A DNA stretch of 64,000 nt from Aeromonas sobria (GTDB taxonomy: Bacteria > Pseudomonadota > Gammaproteobacteria > Enterobacterales > Aeromonadaceae): NCBI RefSeq assembly GCF_000820145.1, contig NZ_CDBW01000012.1, positions 1 through 64,000 of the forward strand. The letters are read 5' to 3'. Positions 34,977-44,884 of the stretch are shown piece after piece (within the stretch, counting starts at the first letter, position 1; every line of letters begins with the position of its first letter). Under the pieces are notes generated by a model that saw nothing but the letters and a program-made list of their open reading frames with translations, ran no database searches and was not told where the DNA came from. A program made the position numbers and the translations under genes.

Positions 34977-35438
34977 ATGAACTGGATCCTGAAACCCTGG
35001 TCCGAGCTGACCACTGATGAGTTGTACGAGTTGCTGGCACTGCGGGCCGAGGTGTTCGTGGTGGAGCAGACCTGCCCCTTCCAGGATCTGGACGGGTTGG
35101 ATCGCCGCGAGGGGGTCTGGCACCTGCTTGGTTATCAGGGTGAACAGCTGGCCGCTTACGCCCGGATCATGGCGCCCGGCATCGGCGATGAGAGTGGTGT
35201 CGCCATCGGTCGGGTAGTCACCTCGCCCAGAGCGAGAGGGGGCGGTCTCGGCCATCAGTTAATTGGTGAAGCGGTGAACGCGTGCGAGGCGCGCTGGCCG
35301 GCCCACAGTATCTGGCTCGGCGCCCAAGCCCATCTGCAGGGCTTCTACGGTCAGCACGGCTTTGTGGCTGAAGGGGAAGGTTATATCGAAGACGATATTC
35401 CCCATATTGGTATGCGCAAAGTCGCCAGTAGCCAGTAA
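34977..35438 (+). CDS. elaA: GNAT acetyltransferase ElaA
   Basis: A 153-residue GNAT-fold protein. The ElaA pattern is clear: LYELLALRAEVFVVEQTCPFQDLDG split over residues 16-40, the acetyl-CoA loop RVVTSPRARGGGLGHQL (about 80-96) and the C-terminal FYGQHGF. The substrate of ElaA is unknown. The ATG at 34977 has an AAGGAG site. A hairpin (35441-35459) follows the stop. Confidence 0.9.
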   Translation: MNWILKPWSELTTDELYELLALRAEVFVVEQTCPFQDLDGLDRREGVWHLLGYQGEQLAAYARIMAPGIGDESGVAIGRVVTSPRARGGGLGHQLIGEAVNACEARWPAHSIWLGAQAHLQGFYGQHGFVAEGEGYIEDDIPHIGMRKVASSQ

Positions 35439-35535
35439 AAGTCACGCTGTGAGCGTGACTCGCTACCCTGCCAATACGCTATATTCCCTCATCCTTTGCA
35501 GATGGTGGCGATAGCGCGGGTGAGATAGCAGATGA

Positions 35536-35568
35536 AAAACGGCCATCCCGAGGGATGGCCGTTTTGCT
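35536..35568. terminator. Bidirectional terminator between elaA and srmB
   Basis: AAAACGGCCATCCC (35536-35549) and GGGATGGCCGTTTT (35552-35565) form a 14-bp stem with a 2-base gap, with A and T tracts for both strands. A second hairpin without a T tract is at 35441-35459 (GTCACGCT/AGCGTGAC). Confidence 0.88.
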
Positions 35569-35594
35569 ATGGCAGGGAAGGCACGCTGTAATGA

Positions 35595-36818
35595 TTACTT
35601 CTTTTTCTTCTTTGCGGTCTTCTTCTTGCCATCTTTTGGCTTTTTCTTCTTCACCGGCACCCGCGCTTCTTTGTGCTTGGGACGCAGGGAGTCGATCACC
35701 CGGCGCTTGAGGCGCTCTTCGGTGTAGCGTTCGATCTTGGCGACGATGGCCATATCGTGGGCTTCGACCAGACTGATGGCGCAGCCACGGTTGCCAGCGC
35801 GGCCGGTGCGGCCGATCCGGTGGACGTAAACGTCGGTGCCATAGGGCATGTCATAGTTGATGACATGGCTGACGTTGGGCAGGTCGATGCCGCGGGCGGC
35901 GACATCGGTGGCGACCAGGAAGGGGACTTCACCGGCGTGGAACTTGCGGATCGACTCGACGCGCTTGCTTTGCTCCATCTCGCCACGGATCCAGGCACAG
36001 GAGATGCCTGCGGCCTGCAATTGACCAGAGAGCTCAGCCAGACGCTCACGGGTTCTGACGAAGACAATCGCCTTCTGGGTCTCAGGATCTTTGAGGATAT
36101 GGATCAGCAGGGCCAGCTTGTGGGCGGCGTCATCGGCCAGATGCACCCACTGGGTGATCGGACGGCGTTCGCTGCGTGGCGGCTCGGCGTGCAGCTCGAC
36201 CGGGTTGTTGAGGATCTCGTTGGCGAATCGCTCCAGACCCGCCCCTTCCAGGGTGGCGGAGAACAGCATGGTGTGCTTGCGGTAGCGCGCTTCGGCGACG
36301 ATGCGGTTCACATCCTTGATAAAGCCCATGTCCAGCATACGGTCCGCTTCATCCAGCACCAGCACCTCGATGTCGTGGCTCTCAAACTCCTCTTTCTCGA
36401 TGTACTCGAGCAGACGACCCGGGGTGGCCACTACGATATCCGTGGTCTTGGTCAGGGCCGGCAGCTGCTCATCGTGGCTGACGCCGCCGATGATGGTCTC
36501 GATACTGAGGTTGGTGTGGGCCGCCAGCGCCTTGGCGTGGGCGGTCACCTGCAGTGCCAGCTCGCGGGTCGGGGTCAGGATCAGCATCCGGCACGGGCCC
36601 GGCTTGCGGCGCGGGAAGTCCAGCAGATGCTGGAGCGCCGGCAGCAGGAAGGAGGCCGTCTTGCCGGTACCGGTTGGAGCGGATGCCAGAATATCGCGGC
36701 CGTCCAAGGCTGGCTCCAGCACCATCTGCTGGATGGTGGTGGGGCGGGTGAATCCCATCTCGGCCAAGGCCCGGTTGAGGGCGGGATTCAGGTCGAAATC
36801 ATCAAAGGACTGGCTCAT
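35595..36818 (-). CDS. srmB: ATP-dependent RNA helicase SrmB
   Basis: A 407-residue DEAD-box helicase for early 50S ribosome assembly. Motifs: Q motif near 24-30, Walker A APTGTGKT (47-54), PTRELA, DEAD (156-159), SAT (187-189) and the C-terminal HRIGRTGRAG. The last 25 residues are nearly all lysine with few breaks, a likely RNA-binding tail. The divergent neighbour trmN6 is the same as in E. coli (srmB/yfiC), which supports SrmB over RhlE or DeaD. Confidence 0.94.
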   Translation of the reverse strand: MSQSFDDFDLNPALNRALAEMGFTRPTTIQQMVLEPALDGRDILASAPTGTGKTASFLLPALQHLLDFPRRKPGPCRMLILTPTRELALQVTAHAKALAAHTNLSIETIIGGVSHDEQLPALTKTTDIVVATPGRLLEYIEKEEFESHDIEVLVLDEADRMLDMGFIKDVNRIVAEARYRKHTMLFSATLEGAGLERFANEILNNPVELHAEPPRSERRPITQWVHLADDAAHKLALLIHILKDPETQKAIVFVRTRERLAELSGQLQAAGISCAWIRGEMEQSKRVESIRKFHAGEVPFLVATDVAARGIDLPNVSHVINYDMPYGTDVYVHRIGRTGRAGNRGCAISLVEAHDMAIVAKIERYTEERLKRRVIDSLRPKHKEARVPVKKKKPKDGKKKTAKKKKK

Positions 36819-36936
36819 GGCAATACTCGGTCATTAAGGAAACGGCAGATTATAGGCGATTATCTCGTCGGCTCCTATGGCGAGTGTGCCTTAGCCGCTA
36901 TAATCGCCCACCATTTTCACTGATGACGGGGGCCAG

Positions 36937-37647
36937 ATGGGGCGTAGCCGCGGATTTACCTTCAAACAGTTCCATATCAACCACGATCGCTGCGCCATGA
37001 AGGTGGGCACCGATGGCATTTTGCTCGGTGCCTGGGCGCCGGTCGAACAGGCGCGCCGGGTGCTCGATATTGGCACTGGCAGTGGTCTGATCGCTCTGAT
37101 GCTGGCTCAGCGCAGCATATTTGACTGCTTCATCGATGCAGTGGAGCTGGATAAGGATGCAGCGGCCCAGGCAAGAGAGAACGTGGCGGCATCGCCCTGG
37201 GCCGAGCGAGTAGCGATTATCGAGCGCGCAATTCAGGATTATCAGGGCGTACCCTACGATCTCATCGTCTCCAACCCCCCCTATTTTGTGGCAGGCCAGT
37301 CATTTAGCGATCCGGCGCGGGCGCTGGCTCGCCATACCGGCGCCCTCGACAGCCACGCATTACTGGCGGCCTGCAATCGTTTGCTGAGCCCGAACGGGCA
37401 GGTGGCGCTGGTGCTGCCGACGGCGATGGCCGATGAAATTTTATGCATCTCGGCGCATTATGATCTGCATGGGATTTGTTATACAGCTGTTATCACCAGA
37501 GAGGGTAAAGAGGCAAATCGCGTTTTATTGCTACTTGGCAGAGGATTAAACAGGTGTGAGAGGGGGAGCATTGTGATCCATTCTGCTGATGGAGGCTATT
37601 CCGACAGATATATCCATCTGACCAGCCCCTACTATTTGAAGATGTAA
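36937..37647 (+). CDS. trmN6: tRNA1(Val) (adenine(37)-N6)-methyltransferase TrmN6
   Basis: A 236-residue SAM-dependent enzyme (YfiC) that makes m6A37 in tRNA1-Val. The SAM motif DIGTGSG is at 44-50 and the N6-adenine motif NPPY at 113-116; CAMKVGTDGILLGAW (19-33) is typical of the family. It diverges from srmB. Confidence 0.93.
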   Translation: MGRSRGFTFKQFHINHDRCAMKVGTDGILLGAWAPVEQARRVLDIGTGSGLIALMLAQRSIFDCFIDAVELDKDAAAQARENVAASPWAERVAIIERAIQDYQGVPYDLIVSNPPYFVAGQSFSDPARALARHTGALDSHALLAACNRLLSPNGQVALVLPTAMADEILCISAHYDLHGICYTAVITREGKEANRVLLLLGRGLNRCERGSIVIHSADGGYSDRYIHLTSPYYLKM

Positions 37648-37778
37648 ATTTCGTCTTGAACTATTTTTTCACGCCATTATGCTGGTTCCAGATCGAGCGC
37701 CCGCTCCAGACCAGCTAAAACCACTGGTTGTGATGAAAAAATACGCGAGGCTCTTTTTTTATCCCCCCTGAACACACC

Positions 37779-37791
37779 CGGTCAGTGACCG
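37779..37791. promoter_or_regulatory. Palindrome in the brnQ leader
   Basis: CGGTCAGTGACCG is a perfect 13-base palindrome around a central G, 47 bases before the brnQ start. It may be an operator. The rest of the 191-bp leader shows AT-rich stretches but no attenuator that I can define. Confidence 0.35.
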
Positions 37792-37838
37792 ATAAAAACT
37801 ATAACAAGCAATAATTTACAAGACAGACGAGGTTCAAC

Positions 37839-39146
37839 TTGACGAAATCACTCACATTGTCCGATGTACTCGGATTAGGGTTTATGACCTTCGCCTTCTA
37901 CTTGGGCGCTGGCAATATCATTTTCCCACCGTTGGCCGGTTACATGGCCGGTGAGCACCTCTCTCTGGCGATGTTTGGCTTCCTGGTCACCGCCGTGGGC
38001 CTGCCCCTGGTGACCATTCTGGCCGTGGCCAAAGCTGGCAATGGCTGGGCTGGCATGACCAAACTGCTGCCTACCGGTATCGCCACCGCGCTGGCCGTTG
38101 CCATCTATATCATCATTGGCCCGGCCTTTGCTGCGCCCCGTACCGGTCTGGTTGCCTACGAGATGGGCCTCAAGCCTTTTATCGGTGACATGGGCCAGGC
38201 GGGTCTGGCTGCCTACACAGTGGTCTTCTTCGGCATCGCCATGCTGGTCTCCATGAACCAGGGTAAGCTGATGGACGCCATCGGCAAATACCTGACGCCG
38301 GTTCTGATGCTGCTGCTGCTGACCCTGGCTGTCGGGGTGTTCGTGGCGCCGCAGGGCACCATGCCTGATGCGTCCGGTGACTATCAGAACAGCCCCTTCG
38401 TGAAAGGGATCCTGGAAGGCTACAACACCATGGATACTCTGGCGTCCCTGATGTTTGGCGCCCTGATTGTCGACCTGCTGCGCAAGAAAGGCATCAACGA
38501 CTACAAGAGCCAGTTTAAGTATCTGGCCATTGCCGGCCTCATCTCTGCCATTGGTCTGTGCGTGGTGTACGTTTCCCTGTTCCGTCTGGGTAACACCGCT
38601 GCTGGCGTGGCAACCGATGTCAGCAACGGTGGCGCTATCGTCAATGCCTACGTGCTGAGCCTGTTTGGTCAGCCTGGTCAACTGATCCTGGCCGCCATCA
38701 TCACCCTGGCGTGCTTCACTACCGCAGTGGGTCTGATCTCCGCCTGTTCCGACTTCTTCCATAATCTCACTGGCATGAGTTACAAGAAGCTGGTGGTGGT
38801 GCTGGGGGTGATCTGCGCCGTGGTTGCCAACGTCGGCCTGAGCCAGTTGATCAGCCTCTCCATCCCGGTGCTGGTTGCTATCTATCCGGTTGCCGTGGCA
38901 TTGGTGCTGGTCACTTTCCTGAAAGGCTACTTCGGTCGTCCTCGTCTGGTGTTCCGTGCCGTGCTGGTGGTTGCCTTCCTGTTTGGCTGTCTGGATGGTC
39001 TGGGTGCTGCCGGCATGAAGATGGATGCGTTTGCCTTCCTGCCGCTGTTCGACAAGGGCCTCGCCTGGCTGATGCCGACCCTGCTGGCCTGCGTGGTTGG
39101 CATGGTGGTTCGCCCGAGCGAGAAATTGGCCGCCGAAGCTGCCTGA
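37839..39146 (+). CDS. brnQ: Branched-chain amino acid:cation symporter BrnQ (LIVCS)
   Basis: A 435-residue inner-membrane carrier with about 12 segments. It has the BrnQ start GLGFMTFAFYLGAGNIIFPP, PAFAAPRTGLVAYEMG and the end GMVVRPSEKL. It imports Leu, Ile and Val with sodium or protons. The start is TTG, with GAGG upstream; the same TTG context recurs in the broken second copy, which supports it. A tandem brnQ pseudogene follows 421 bp later. Confidence 0.94.
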   Translation: MTKSLTLSDVLGLGFMTFAFYLGAGNIIFPPLAGYMAGEHLSLAMFGFLVTAVGLPLVTILAVAKAGNGWAGMTKLLPTGIATALAVAIYIIIGPAFAAPRTGLVAYEMGLKPFIGDMGQAGLAAYTVVFFGIAMLVSMNQGKLMDAIGKYLTPVLMLLLLTLAVGVFVAPQGTMPDASGDYQNSPFVKGILEGYNTMDTLASLMFGALIVDLLRKKGINDYKSQFKYLAIAGLISAIGLCVVYVSLFRLGNTAAGVATDVSNGGAIVNAYVLSLFGQPGQLILAAIITLACFTTAVGLISACSDFFHNLTGMSYKKLVVVLGVICAVVANVGLSQLISLSIPVLVAIYPVAVALVLVTFLKGYFGRPRLVFRAVLVVAFLFGCLDGLGAAGMKMDAFAFLPLFDKGLAWLMPTLLACVVGMVVRPSEKLAAEAA

Positions 39147-39166
39147 TCACCTGATGTGATGTTGCC

Positions 39167-39194
39167 AAGAGCCTGCCCCGTGCAGGCTCTTTTG
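39167..39194 (+). terminator. Terminator of brnQ
   Basis: AGAGCCTGC (39168-39176) pairs with GCAGGCTCT (39182-39190) around a 5-base loop, followed by TTTTGTTTT-like sequence. Confidence 0.85.
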
Positions 39195-39567
39195 TTTTCA
39201 GCCAGTCTCGCTGCTGCCTGCGGTTGGCACCGCCGTGACGGTCACTGTGTGCAGATCGTACCTGACCAGCCGCTGCTACCCGCTTGCGTCCTTTCCACTC
39301 CTCTGCTGCCCGTTCTCACCTCTCATCCTGCACGCCCGGGGCGCTATCCGCTGCGGGATAGCCGAGCCGTTCGGTGATTAATTCTGCTTGGGTAAGTTGT
39401 TTCAAGATATTACTTGGTGATTGAGATCGAACTCCTCTTCTTTATGCTAAAGATGGATCGCTTCATCCGGTCTGCGGGCCGAATGGGCGCCAGAGGTATT
39501 GTTACCGGTTATCTGCCAGGCAGTGGGTGCAATCAATAACAAGCGGATAAGGCAGATGAGGTTGGGT
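39195..39567 (+). other. Intergenic leader of the second brnQ copy
   Basis: About 370 bases without a gene. The last 40 bases (ATAACAAGC then a GAGG site and TTG) resemble the leader of the first brnQ, so this is the promoter and leader region of the duplicated gene. The first 200 bases are C-rich and show no ORF, tRNA or repeat that I can identify. Confidence 0.5.
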
Positions 39568-40765
39568 TTGACGAAATCATTGAAGTTGTCCGACGTATTC
39601 GGATTGGGGTTTATGACGTTTGCTTTCTATCTGGGGGCAGGCAATATCATTTTTCCGCCGCTGGCCGGTTTCATGGCCGGTGAGCATCTGCTGGCCGCCA
39701 TGTGCGGCTTTTTGCTGACGGCGGTGGGCTTGCCGCTGATCACCCTGATTGCGGTGGCCAAGGGGAGTTCGGGGGGCGGCGCGGGCGGCTGGACCGGGAT
39801 GACCCGCTATCTGCCCGCCGGGGCGGCGACGGCGCTGGCCATCACCATCTACATCATCATGGGGCCCGCCTTCGCCATTCCCCGTACCGGTCTGGTCGCC
39901 TACGAGATGGGGCTCAAACCCTGGCTTGGGGATGCCGGCCATGAGGGGTTGCTGATCTACACCCTGAGTTTCTTTGCGCTGGTGATCCTGGTGTCACTCG
40001 ATCGCGGCAAGCTGCTCGATGCTATCGGCAAGTACCTGACTCCAGCCCTGATGGTGATGCTGATCATTCTGGCGGTCGGGGTCTTTATAGCGCCGCAGGG
40101 CACCATGCCCGATGCCAGCGGTGAGTATGTCAGTGCGCCGCTTACCAAGGGGATGCTGGAGGGGTACAACACCATGGATACCCTTGCCTCCCTGATGTTT
40201 GGCGCCCTGATCATCGGTTTGCTACGCCAGAAGGGGATAGAGGATTATCGCAGTCAGTTCAAATACCTCACCATTGCGGGTTTGATCTCGGCGGTCGGGT
40301 TGTCGGCGGTGTACGTCTCGCTCTTTCAGCTGGGCAACAGCGCCGGTGGGCTTGCTCTGTGCTGGCGCAGACTACTTCCACGGCCTGACTAGCTGGGCCT
40401 ATCGCAACTGGGTCATGTTGCTGGGGGCACTCTGTGCGCTGGTCGCCAATGTGGGGCTGAGTCAGCTTATCAGCCTCTCCATTCCGGTGCTGGTGGCCAT
40501 CTATCCGGTTGCCGTGGCATTGGTGCTGGTCACTTTCCTCAAGGGGTGGTTTGCCCATCCACGGCGGGTGTTTCGTGGCGTGCTGGCGGTTGCCTTCCTG
40601 TTTGGCTGCCTCGATGGGCTGGGTGCTGCCGGCATGAAGATGGATGCGTTTTCCTTCCTGCCGCTGTTTGACCAGGGCCTCGCCTGGCTGATGCCGACCC
40701 TGCTGGCTTGCGTGGTAGGCATGGTGGTCCGCCCGAGCGAGAAATTGGCCGCCGAAGTTGCCTGA
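39568..40765 (+). pseudogene. Second brnQ copy, broken by 125-nt net deletion
   Basis: A tandem paralogue of brnQ. The first part, from the TTG at 39568, is in frame through LFQLGNSAGG and then runs into LALCWRRLLPRPD and a stop at 40390-40392. The rest of the gene resumes in another frame at about 40355 (ADYFHGLTSWAYRNW) and is intact to the normal BrnQ end at 40765. Compared with copy 1 (38586-38751 is 165 nt), the matching interval here is 40 nt (40330-40370), so 125 nt are missing, which removes about 41 codons and shifts frame. Other frames are otherwise well conserved, so the loss is recent or the copies recombine. Confidence 0.88.
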
Positions 40766-40786
40766 TGCTGGGTCCATTGAATAGCA

Positions 40787-40812
40787 AAGAGGCCAGCATA
40801 TGCTGGCCTCTT
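40787..40812. terminator. Terminator after the brnQ pair
   Basis: AAGAGGCCAGCAT and ATGCTGGCCTCTT form a perfect 26-base palindrome. It lies between the brnQ pseudogene and the convergent zur operon and can serve both strands; T tracts are short. Confidence 0.8.
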
Positions 40813-40850
40813 CTATTGTTGCGTTGGTGATTTTCTAACGATTTGACGGT

Positions 40851-41081
40851 TCAGATTTGTGGGGCTACCGGTTTTGGTTTTCCCTCCAGCCCATACCAGT
40901 GGCTGCTGATGCGTCCTGCATGCCACTCGAGGGTACCCCATGGGTCCTTGGCTTCCCAGCGCGGGAAGTTGATGAGCACCCGGTTATCCTCGTACTTGTA
41001 GAGGGAGGTGCTGATCTGAATGTCCGACAGGATCAGCAGCAGAGCCCAGCAGATGAAAATCCATTTCAATGCTTTCCACAT
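40851..41081 (-). CDS. Small membrane-anchored protein of unknown function
   Basis: A 76-residue protein with one hydrophobic segment at about 8-24 and a periplasmic-looking tail rich in Trp, Tyr and Pro (EAKDPWGTLEWHAGRISSHW). I do not recognise a family. It starts 4 nt after the cheX stop, so it is the third gene of a zur-cheX operon and may be translated by coupling. Confidence 0.65.
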   Translation of the reverse strand: MWKALKWIFICWALLLILSDIQISTSLYKYEDNRVLINFPRWEAKDPWGTLEWHAGRISSHWYGLEGKPKPVAPQI

Positions 41082-41085
41082 AGGG

Positions 41086-41547
41086 TTACTCGAAGCAGAT
41101 TTCGATGGTGGCGCGGCCGTAATCTGATTCGAACGGCATCATGATCTTGGTGCCATCGGCCCGGTGGGTGATGGTGTGATTGGGGCCGGAAACGATGATG
41201 GGGGTTGCCATGTCAAACTCGTAACCCTTCTCACCCAGCATCCGTTTGGCGCCACCGGTTACCATGTTGGTGATCTCGCCCACCATGTCGGTCACTTCTT
41301 CGTTGATGGTGGCGGGGGCTTCACCCAGCATGCGGCGCATGATCTCCAGCGCCAGACCCTTCTCGAAGCTGATAGAGAGGGAGCCACGGGTTTGCGGGCC
41401 GACCATGCCGATCAGGCCGGAGACGTCGCCGCGTGCCAGCTCATCCATCTTGCGTTTCGGTTTGCCCGGTTTGAGTTCCAGTTGTGCCATGGTCGAGAGC
41501 ACATTGAGCAGGGATAGCAGGAACGGATTTACAAAATCAGCCTTCAT
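41086..41547 (-). CDS. cheX: CheX-family CheY-P phosphatase-like protein
   Basis: A 153-residue single-domain CheX/CheC-family protein. The active-site motif E-x2-N is E91-x2-N94 within DMVGEITNMVTGGAK. CheX removes phosphate from CheY-like response regulators; a single ExxN as here is the CheX pattern. It is not inside a chemotaxis cluster, but a chemoreceptor gene lies 1.6 kb away. Its start overlaps the zur end by 11 bp, with GGAAG inside zur as ribosome binding site. Confidence 0.87.
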   Translation of the reverse strand: MKADFVNPFLLSLLNVLSTMAQLELKPGKPKRKMDELARGDVSGLIGMVGPQTRGSLSISFEKGLALEIMRRMLGEAPATINEEVTDMVGEITNMVTGGAKRMLGEKGYEFDMATPIIVSGPNHTITHRADGTKIMMPFESDYGRATIEICFE

Positions 41548-41995
41548 GATGACTTCCTACAGTGGGCGTACAGCGAGCACATTGGCCATGTGCCTCTATT
41601 GTCTTATTGGTAATAGTAAAACCATGCAAGTGGGCCTGCTCGGAAAACGCGCTATCGATCGCCGTATCGTGAAGCTCGACCACATCCCCGCACTCATCGC
41701 AGATCAGCAACTGCATCGGGTGAGCGTGATCGAAGTGGCAGCAGAAGATAAATGCGTTGAGAGATTCCACCTTGTGAGCAAAGCCCTGTTCGAGCAAAAA
41801 ATCGAGCGCCCGATAGACGGTTGGCGGCTTGGCATTGGCTTCGGTTTGCTGCAGCTGGGCTAACAAATCATAGGCGCTGATGGCGTTGCCGTGTGCCGCC
41901 AGCAGGCGAAATACCTGACGTCGGGTCGGGGTGAAGCGGATCCCTCGCTGTATACAGAGTCGCTCGGCTCGTTGTAAAAGTTGGTCTTGATTCAT
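41537..41995 (-). CDS. zur: Zinc uptake regulator Zur (Fur family)
   Basis: A 152-residue Fur-family repressor. The winged helix includes AKPPTVYRALDFLLEQGF (about 55-72). Structural zinc cysteines are C99/C102 (CDEC) and C139/C142 (CARC), and regulatory ligands include the HFDHAHP cluster (about 87-93). The Zur pattern (long CARC end, SHH tail) is preferred over Fur. It should repress znuCB/znuA through the boxes at 12415-12451. It is first in zur-cheX-small membrane protein. Confidence 0.92.
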   Translation of the reverse strand: MNQDQLLQRAERLCIQRGIRFTPTRRQVFRLLAAHGNAISAYDLLAQLQQTEANAKPPTVYRALDFLLEQGFAHKVESLNAFIFCCHFDHAHPMQLLICDECGDVVELHDTAIDSAFSEQAHLHGFTITNKTIEAHGQCARCTPTVGSHHEG

Positions 41996-42124
41996 GATCG
42001 CGCAGATACCCTTTCTATTAGCCGGATACTATCACAGGGCTTCGCATGGCGCGGTGGCAAAATTCATTTTCTGGGGCTGCTTCACGTTGTGATAAAATCC
42101 GCCCCCTTTATTTAGCCAACCCGG

Positions 42125-43120
42125 ATGATTTTTATGCAGGCGCAGCGTTTTTCCATCGCCCCCATGCTGGACTGGACTGATCGGCATTGCCGTTACTTTC
42201 ATCGACTGATGAGTCGCCAGACCTTGCTCTATACCGAAATGGTGACCACCGGCGCCATCATCCACGGCAAGGGGGATTATCTGGGTTACAGCGAGCAGGA
42301 GCACCCTATCTCCCTGCAGCTGGGTGGCAGCAATCCCGCCGATCTGGCCCATTGCGCCAAGCTGGCCGAGGAGCGTGGCTATGACGAGATCAACATCAAC
42401 GTCGGCTGCCCCTCTGATCGGGTGCAGAACGGCCGTTTTGGTGCCTGCCTGATGGGTGAACCTGCGCTGGTGGCTGACTGCGTCAAGGCGATGCGCGATG
42501 TGGTCGATATTCCGGTGACGGTGAAGACCCGTATCGGTATCGACGATCAGGACTCCTACGAATTTTTGCAGGCCTTTATCGAACAGGTGCGCGATGCCGG
42601 TTGCGATACCTTTATTGTGCACGCGCGCAAAGCCTGGCTAAGCGGCCTGAGCCCGCGGGAGAACCGCGAGATCCCGCCCCTCGATTACCCCCGCGTCTAT
42701 CGGGTCAAGCAGGATTACCCCGAGCTGACCATCGCCCTCAACGGCGGCGTCACCTCCATGGAGCAGACTCTCGAGCATCTGCAGCATGTGGATGGCGTCA
42801 TGATGGGGCGCGAAGCCTATCAGAACCCCTACATTCTGGCGCAGGTAGACAACCTGGTGTTCGGCCAGAATAACGCTGTGCCGAGTCGCCACGAGGTGGT
42901 GCGGATGATGCTGCCTTATATCGAACAGGAGCTGGCTAAGGGAAACTACCTCTCCCACATGACTCGCCACATTCTGGGGCTGTTCCAGAACATGCAGGGG
43001 GCCCGCGCCTGGCGCCGTCACCTGAGTGAAAACGCCTGCAAGCCGGGCGCCGGTATTCAGGTGGTGCTGGATGCCATGGCCAAAGTGCCGGAGTTTGCCA
43101 GCAGCGAGACGGCCGAATAA
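42125..43120 (+). CDS. dusA: tRNA-dihydrouridine(20/20a) synthase DusA
   Basis: A 331-residue FMN-dependent enzyme that reduces U20/U20a in tRNA. The N-terminal [16 protein letters not shown] and [20 protein letters not shown] (about 91-110, with catalytic cysteine) are DusA signatures; THARKAWL-like [17 protein letters not shown] is also typical. An ATG at 42134 is an alternative start. It is divergent from zur, and a terminator follows. Confidence 0.94.
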   Translation: MIFMQAQRFSIAPMLDWTDRHCRYFHRLMSRQTLLYTEMVTTGAIIHGKGDYLGYSEQEHPISLQLGGSNPADLAHCAKLAEERGYDEININVGCPSDRVQNGRFGACLMGEPALVADCVKAMRDVVDIPVTVKTRIGIDDQDSYEFLQAFIEQVRDAGCDTFIVHARKAWLSGLSPRENREIPPLDYPRVYRVKQDYPELTIALNGGVTSMEQTLEHLQHVDGVMMGREAYQNPYILAQVDNLVFGQNNAVPSRHEVVRMMLPYIEQELAKGNYLSHMTRHILGLFQNMQGARAWRRHLSENACKPGAGIQVVLDAMAKVPEFASSETAE

Positions 43121-43145
43121 GCCGCTTTGCCAGGGCAAGAACCAC

Positions 43146-43174
43146 AAAAAGCGCGTCAGTTGACGCGCTTTTTT
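43146..43174. terminator. Bidirectional terminator after dusA
   Basis: AAAAAGCGCGTCA and TGACGCGCTTTTTT form a perfect palindromic hairpin with A and T tracts on both sides, between convergent dusA and the chemoreceptor gene. Confidence 0.92.
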
Positions 43175-43187
43175 GATCGCTGTCGCT

Positions 43188-44747
43188 TCAATATCTGAAC
43201 TGGTTGATCAGCCGCGAGAGATCCTGCAGTCGCTCTACCAGCAGGGTGATGCCATCGAGGGCCTGCCTGCTGTTGTCGGCGGTGTGGCTGGCCAGCTGGT
43301 GGATCTGGTGTACCCCTTCGTCGAGTGTCGCCGTGACGTCGGCCTGCTGACTCACCGCCTGGGCGATCTCGTCGCTGGTGCGGGTCACCTGCCCCAGCAT
43401 CCGGTTGATCTGCATGAGCACGTCGGCGGTAGTGCCTGCGTGCTGCTGGCAGCGCACCGAGGTCTGCGCCCCTTGTGTCATCCCATCCGACAGCAGCCGG
43501 GTGGTCTGTTGCAGCGCCTGGATCATCTCGTGGATCTCGCTGGTCGACGCTCGGGTCTTCTGGGCCAGCGCCCTCACTTCGTCCGCCACCACGGCAAAAC
43601 CGCGCCCCTGTTCGCCAGCCCGGGCTGCCTCGATGGCCGCATTGAGAGCGAGCAGGTTGGTCTGGTCAGCGATTTGGCTGATCACCTCCAGAATGCCGCT
43701 GATCTTCTGGCTGTCGCTGGTGAGCTGTGCCAGCACGGCGTGGTTGGCATCCAGCTCCTGATGGAGTTGGTTGACGGAGGATTGGGTGGTCGCCAATGCT
43801 TGCAGCCCCTCGGCAGAGACCTGCTGCACCTCTATGACCAGATTGCTCGCCTCATGGGCACTGTGTGCCACATCGCGAATGGAGTGGCTCAGCTCGGTGA
43901 TGGCGGTGGCCAGCTGCTCACTGTGGGCGCGTTGCTGCTGCAGGTGAGTATCAATGGTCTGGATATTGCCCCGGTCATCTTCGGCTGCCTGCAGGATCTG
44001 CTGGTTGGTGTCGGCGCTGCGCCCGACCACGGCCTTGAGCTCGGCCTGCTTCATCCGCAGGGCCAGTTCGACGGCCGCCAGGGTGTCGCGCCGTCGGGTG
44101 TAGAGCACCTGACAGAGACGGGTTCCCTTGTCTTGATCGGCAAGGGTAAGCAGGTGAGCCAGCCGCTGCTGCAATCGCCAGCCGTGGGTTGCCTGTGCCA
44201 GCAGTAACAGGGTTGAGGGCAGCAGCCAGAACAGGTTGCCGGTGGCAAAAGTAGCAAGGGTGGTGAGCAAGGCAGAAGCGGAGAGCCAGAGGGTCAGCTG
44301 ACCCGGTTCAATGTGAAACCGACTCAGCCAGGGAAGCGCTTTGCCGCTGCGCAGCAGGCCATAGAGCTGCTCGGCCCAGGCCACATCGCTGGCGGCGGGT
44401 TTGGTGCGCACCGACTGGTACTCGACGATCTCCTTCTGGGCATTGAGGATCGGGGTGACGTAAGCGTTTACCCAATAGAACTGACCGCTTTTGGCGCGGT
44501 TCTTGACCAGCCCCATCCAGCTTTTGCCTTGTCGCAGCCGCTGCCACATGTCGGCGAAGGCCGCCTTGGGCATGTCGGGGTGACGCACCAGATTGTGGGG
44601 CACCCCTTCCATTTCGGTAGCACCATACCCTGCCACATCACAGAAGTGCTGGTTGGCATAGGTAATATGGCTGGCGGGATCCGTGGTCGAGATGAGTGAG
44701 ATGTTGTCGGGGAAGTGTATCTCCCCCTCCTGATGGAGTTTGGTCAT
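43188..44747 (-). CDS. PAS-containing methyl-accepting chemotaxis protein (Aer-like)
   Basis: A 519-residue chemoreceptor. An N-terminal PAS domain (about 10-120; [20 protein letters not shown], then [17 protein letters not shown]) is followed by two close hydrophobic segments (about 150-190) and a cytoplasmic signalling domain with the hairpin tip [20 protein letters not shown] and [18 protein letters not shown]. The fold resembles Aer, which senses redox through FAD in the PAS domain. No periplasmic sensor domain is present. It probably mediates energy taxis. Confidence 0.9.
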   Translation of the reverse strand: MTKLHQEGEIHFPDNISLISTTDPASHITYANQHFCDVAGYGATEMEGVPHNLVRHPDMPKAAFADMWQRLRQGKSWMGLVKNRAKSGQFYWVNAYVTPILNAQKEIVEYQSVRTKPAASDVAWAEQLYGLLRSGKALPWLSRFHIEPGQLTLWLSASALLTTLATFATGNLFWLLPSTLLLLAQATHGWRLQQRLAHLLTLADQDKGTRLCQVLYTRRRDTLAAVELALRMKQAELKAVVGRSADTNQQILQAAEDDRGNIQTIDTHLQQQRAHSEQLATAITELSHSIRDVAHSAHEASNLVIEVQQVSAEGLQALATTQSSVNQLHQELDANHAVLAQLTSDSQKISGILEVISQIADQTNLLALNAAIEAARAGEQGRGFAVVADEVRALAQKTRASTSEIHEMIQALQQTTRLLSDGMTQGAQTSVRCQQHAGTTADVLMQINRMLGQVTRTSDEIAQAVSQQADVTATLDEGVHQIHQLASHTADNSRQALDGITLLVERLQDLSRLINQFRY

Positions 44748-44884
44748 GTGTCGTTCCTGAAAAAGCCAACTAACTGATAAATATGTTTTTTATTGTTGTT
44801 TTCAGTTAATCATTCTAAGGCTCTTTAGTGCCCCGAACTTGGCTTGGGTCAATTAATCAACACAATGAATTGATGAAGTGAGGG

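Noticed and set aside
35673..36923. 416-residue plus-strand frame opposite srmB
   Set aside because: Shadow of a complete DEAD-box gene; Gly/Val/Gln-rich with no recognisable fold.
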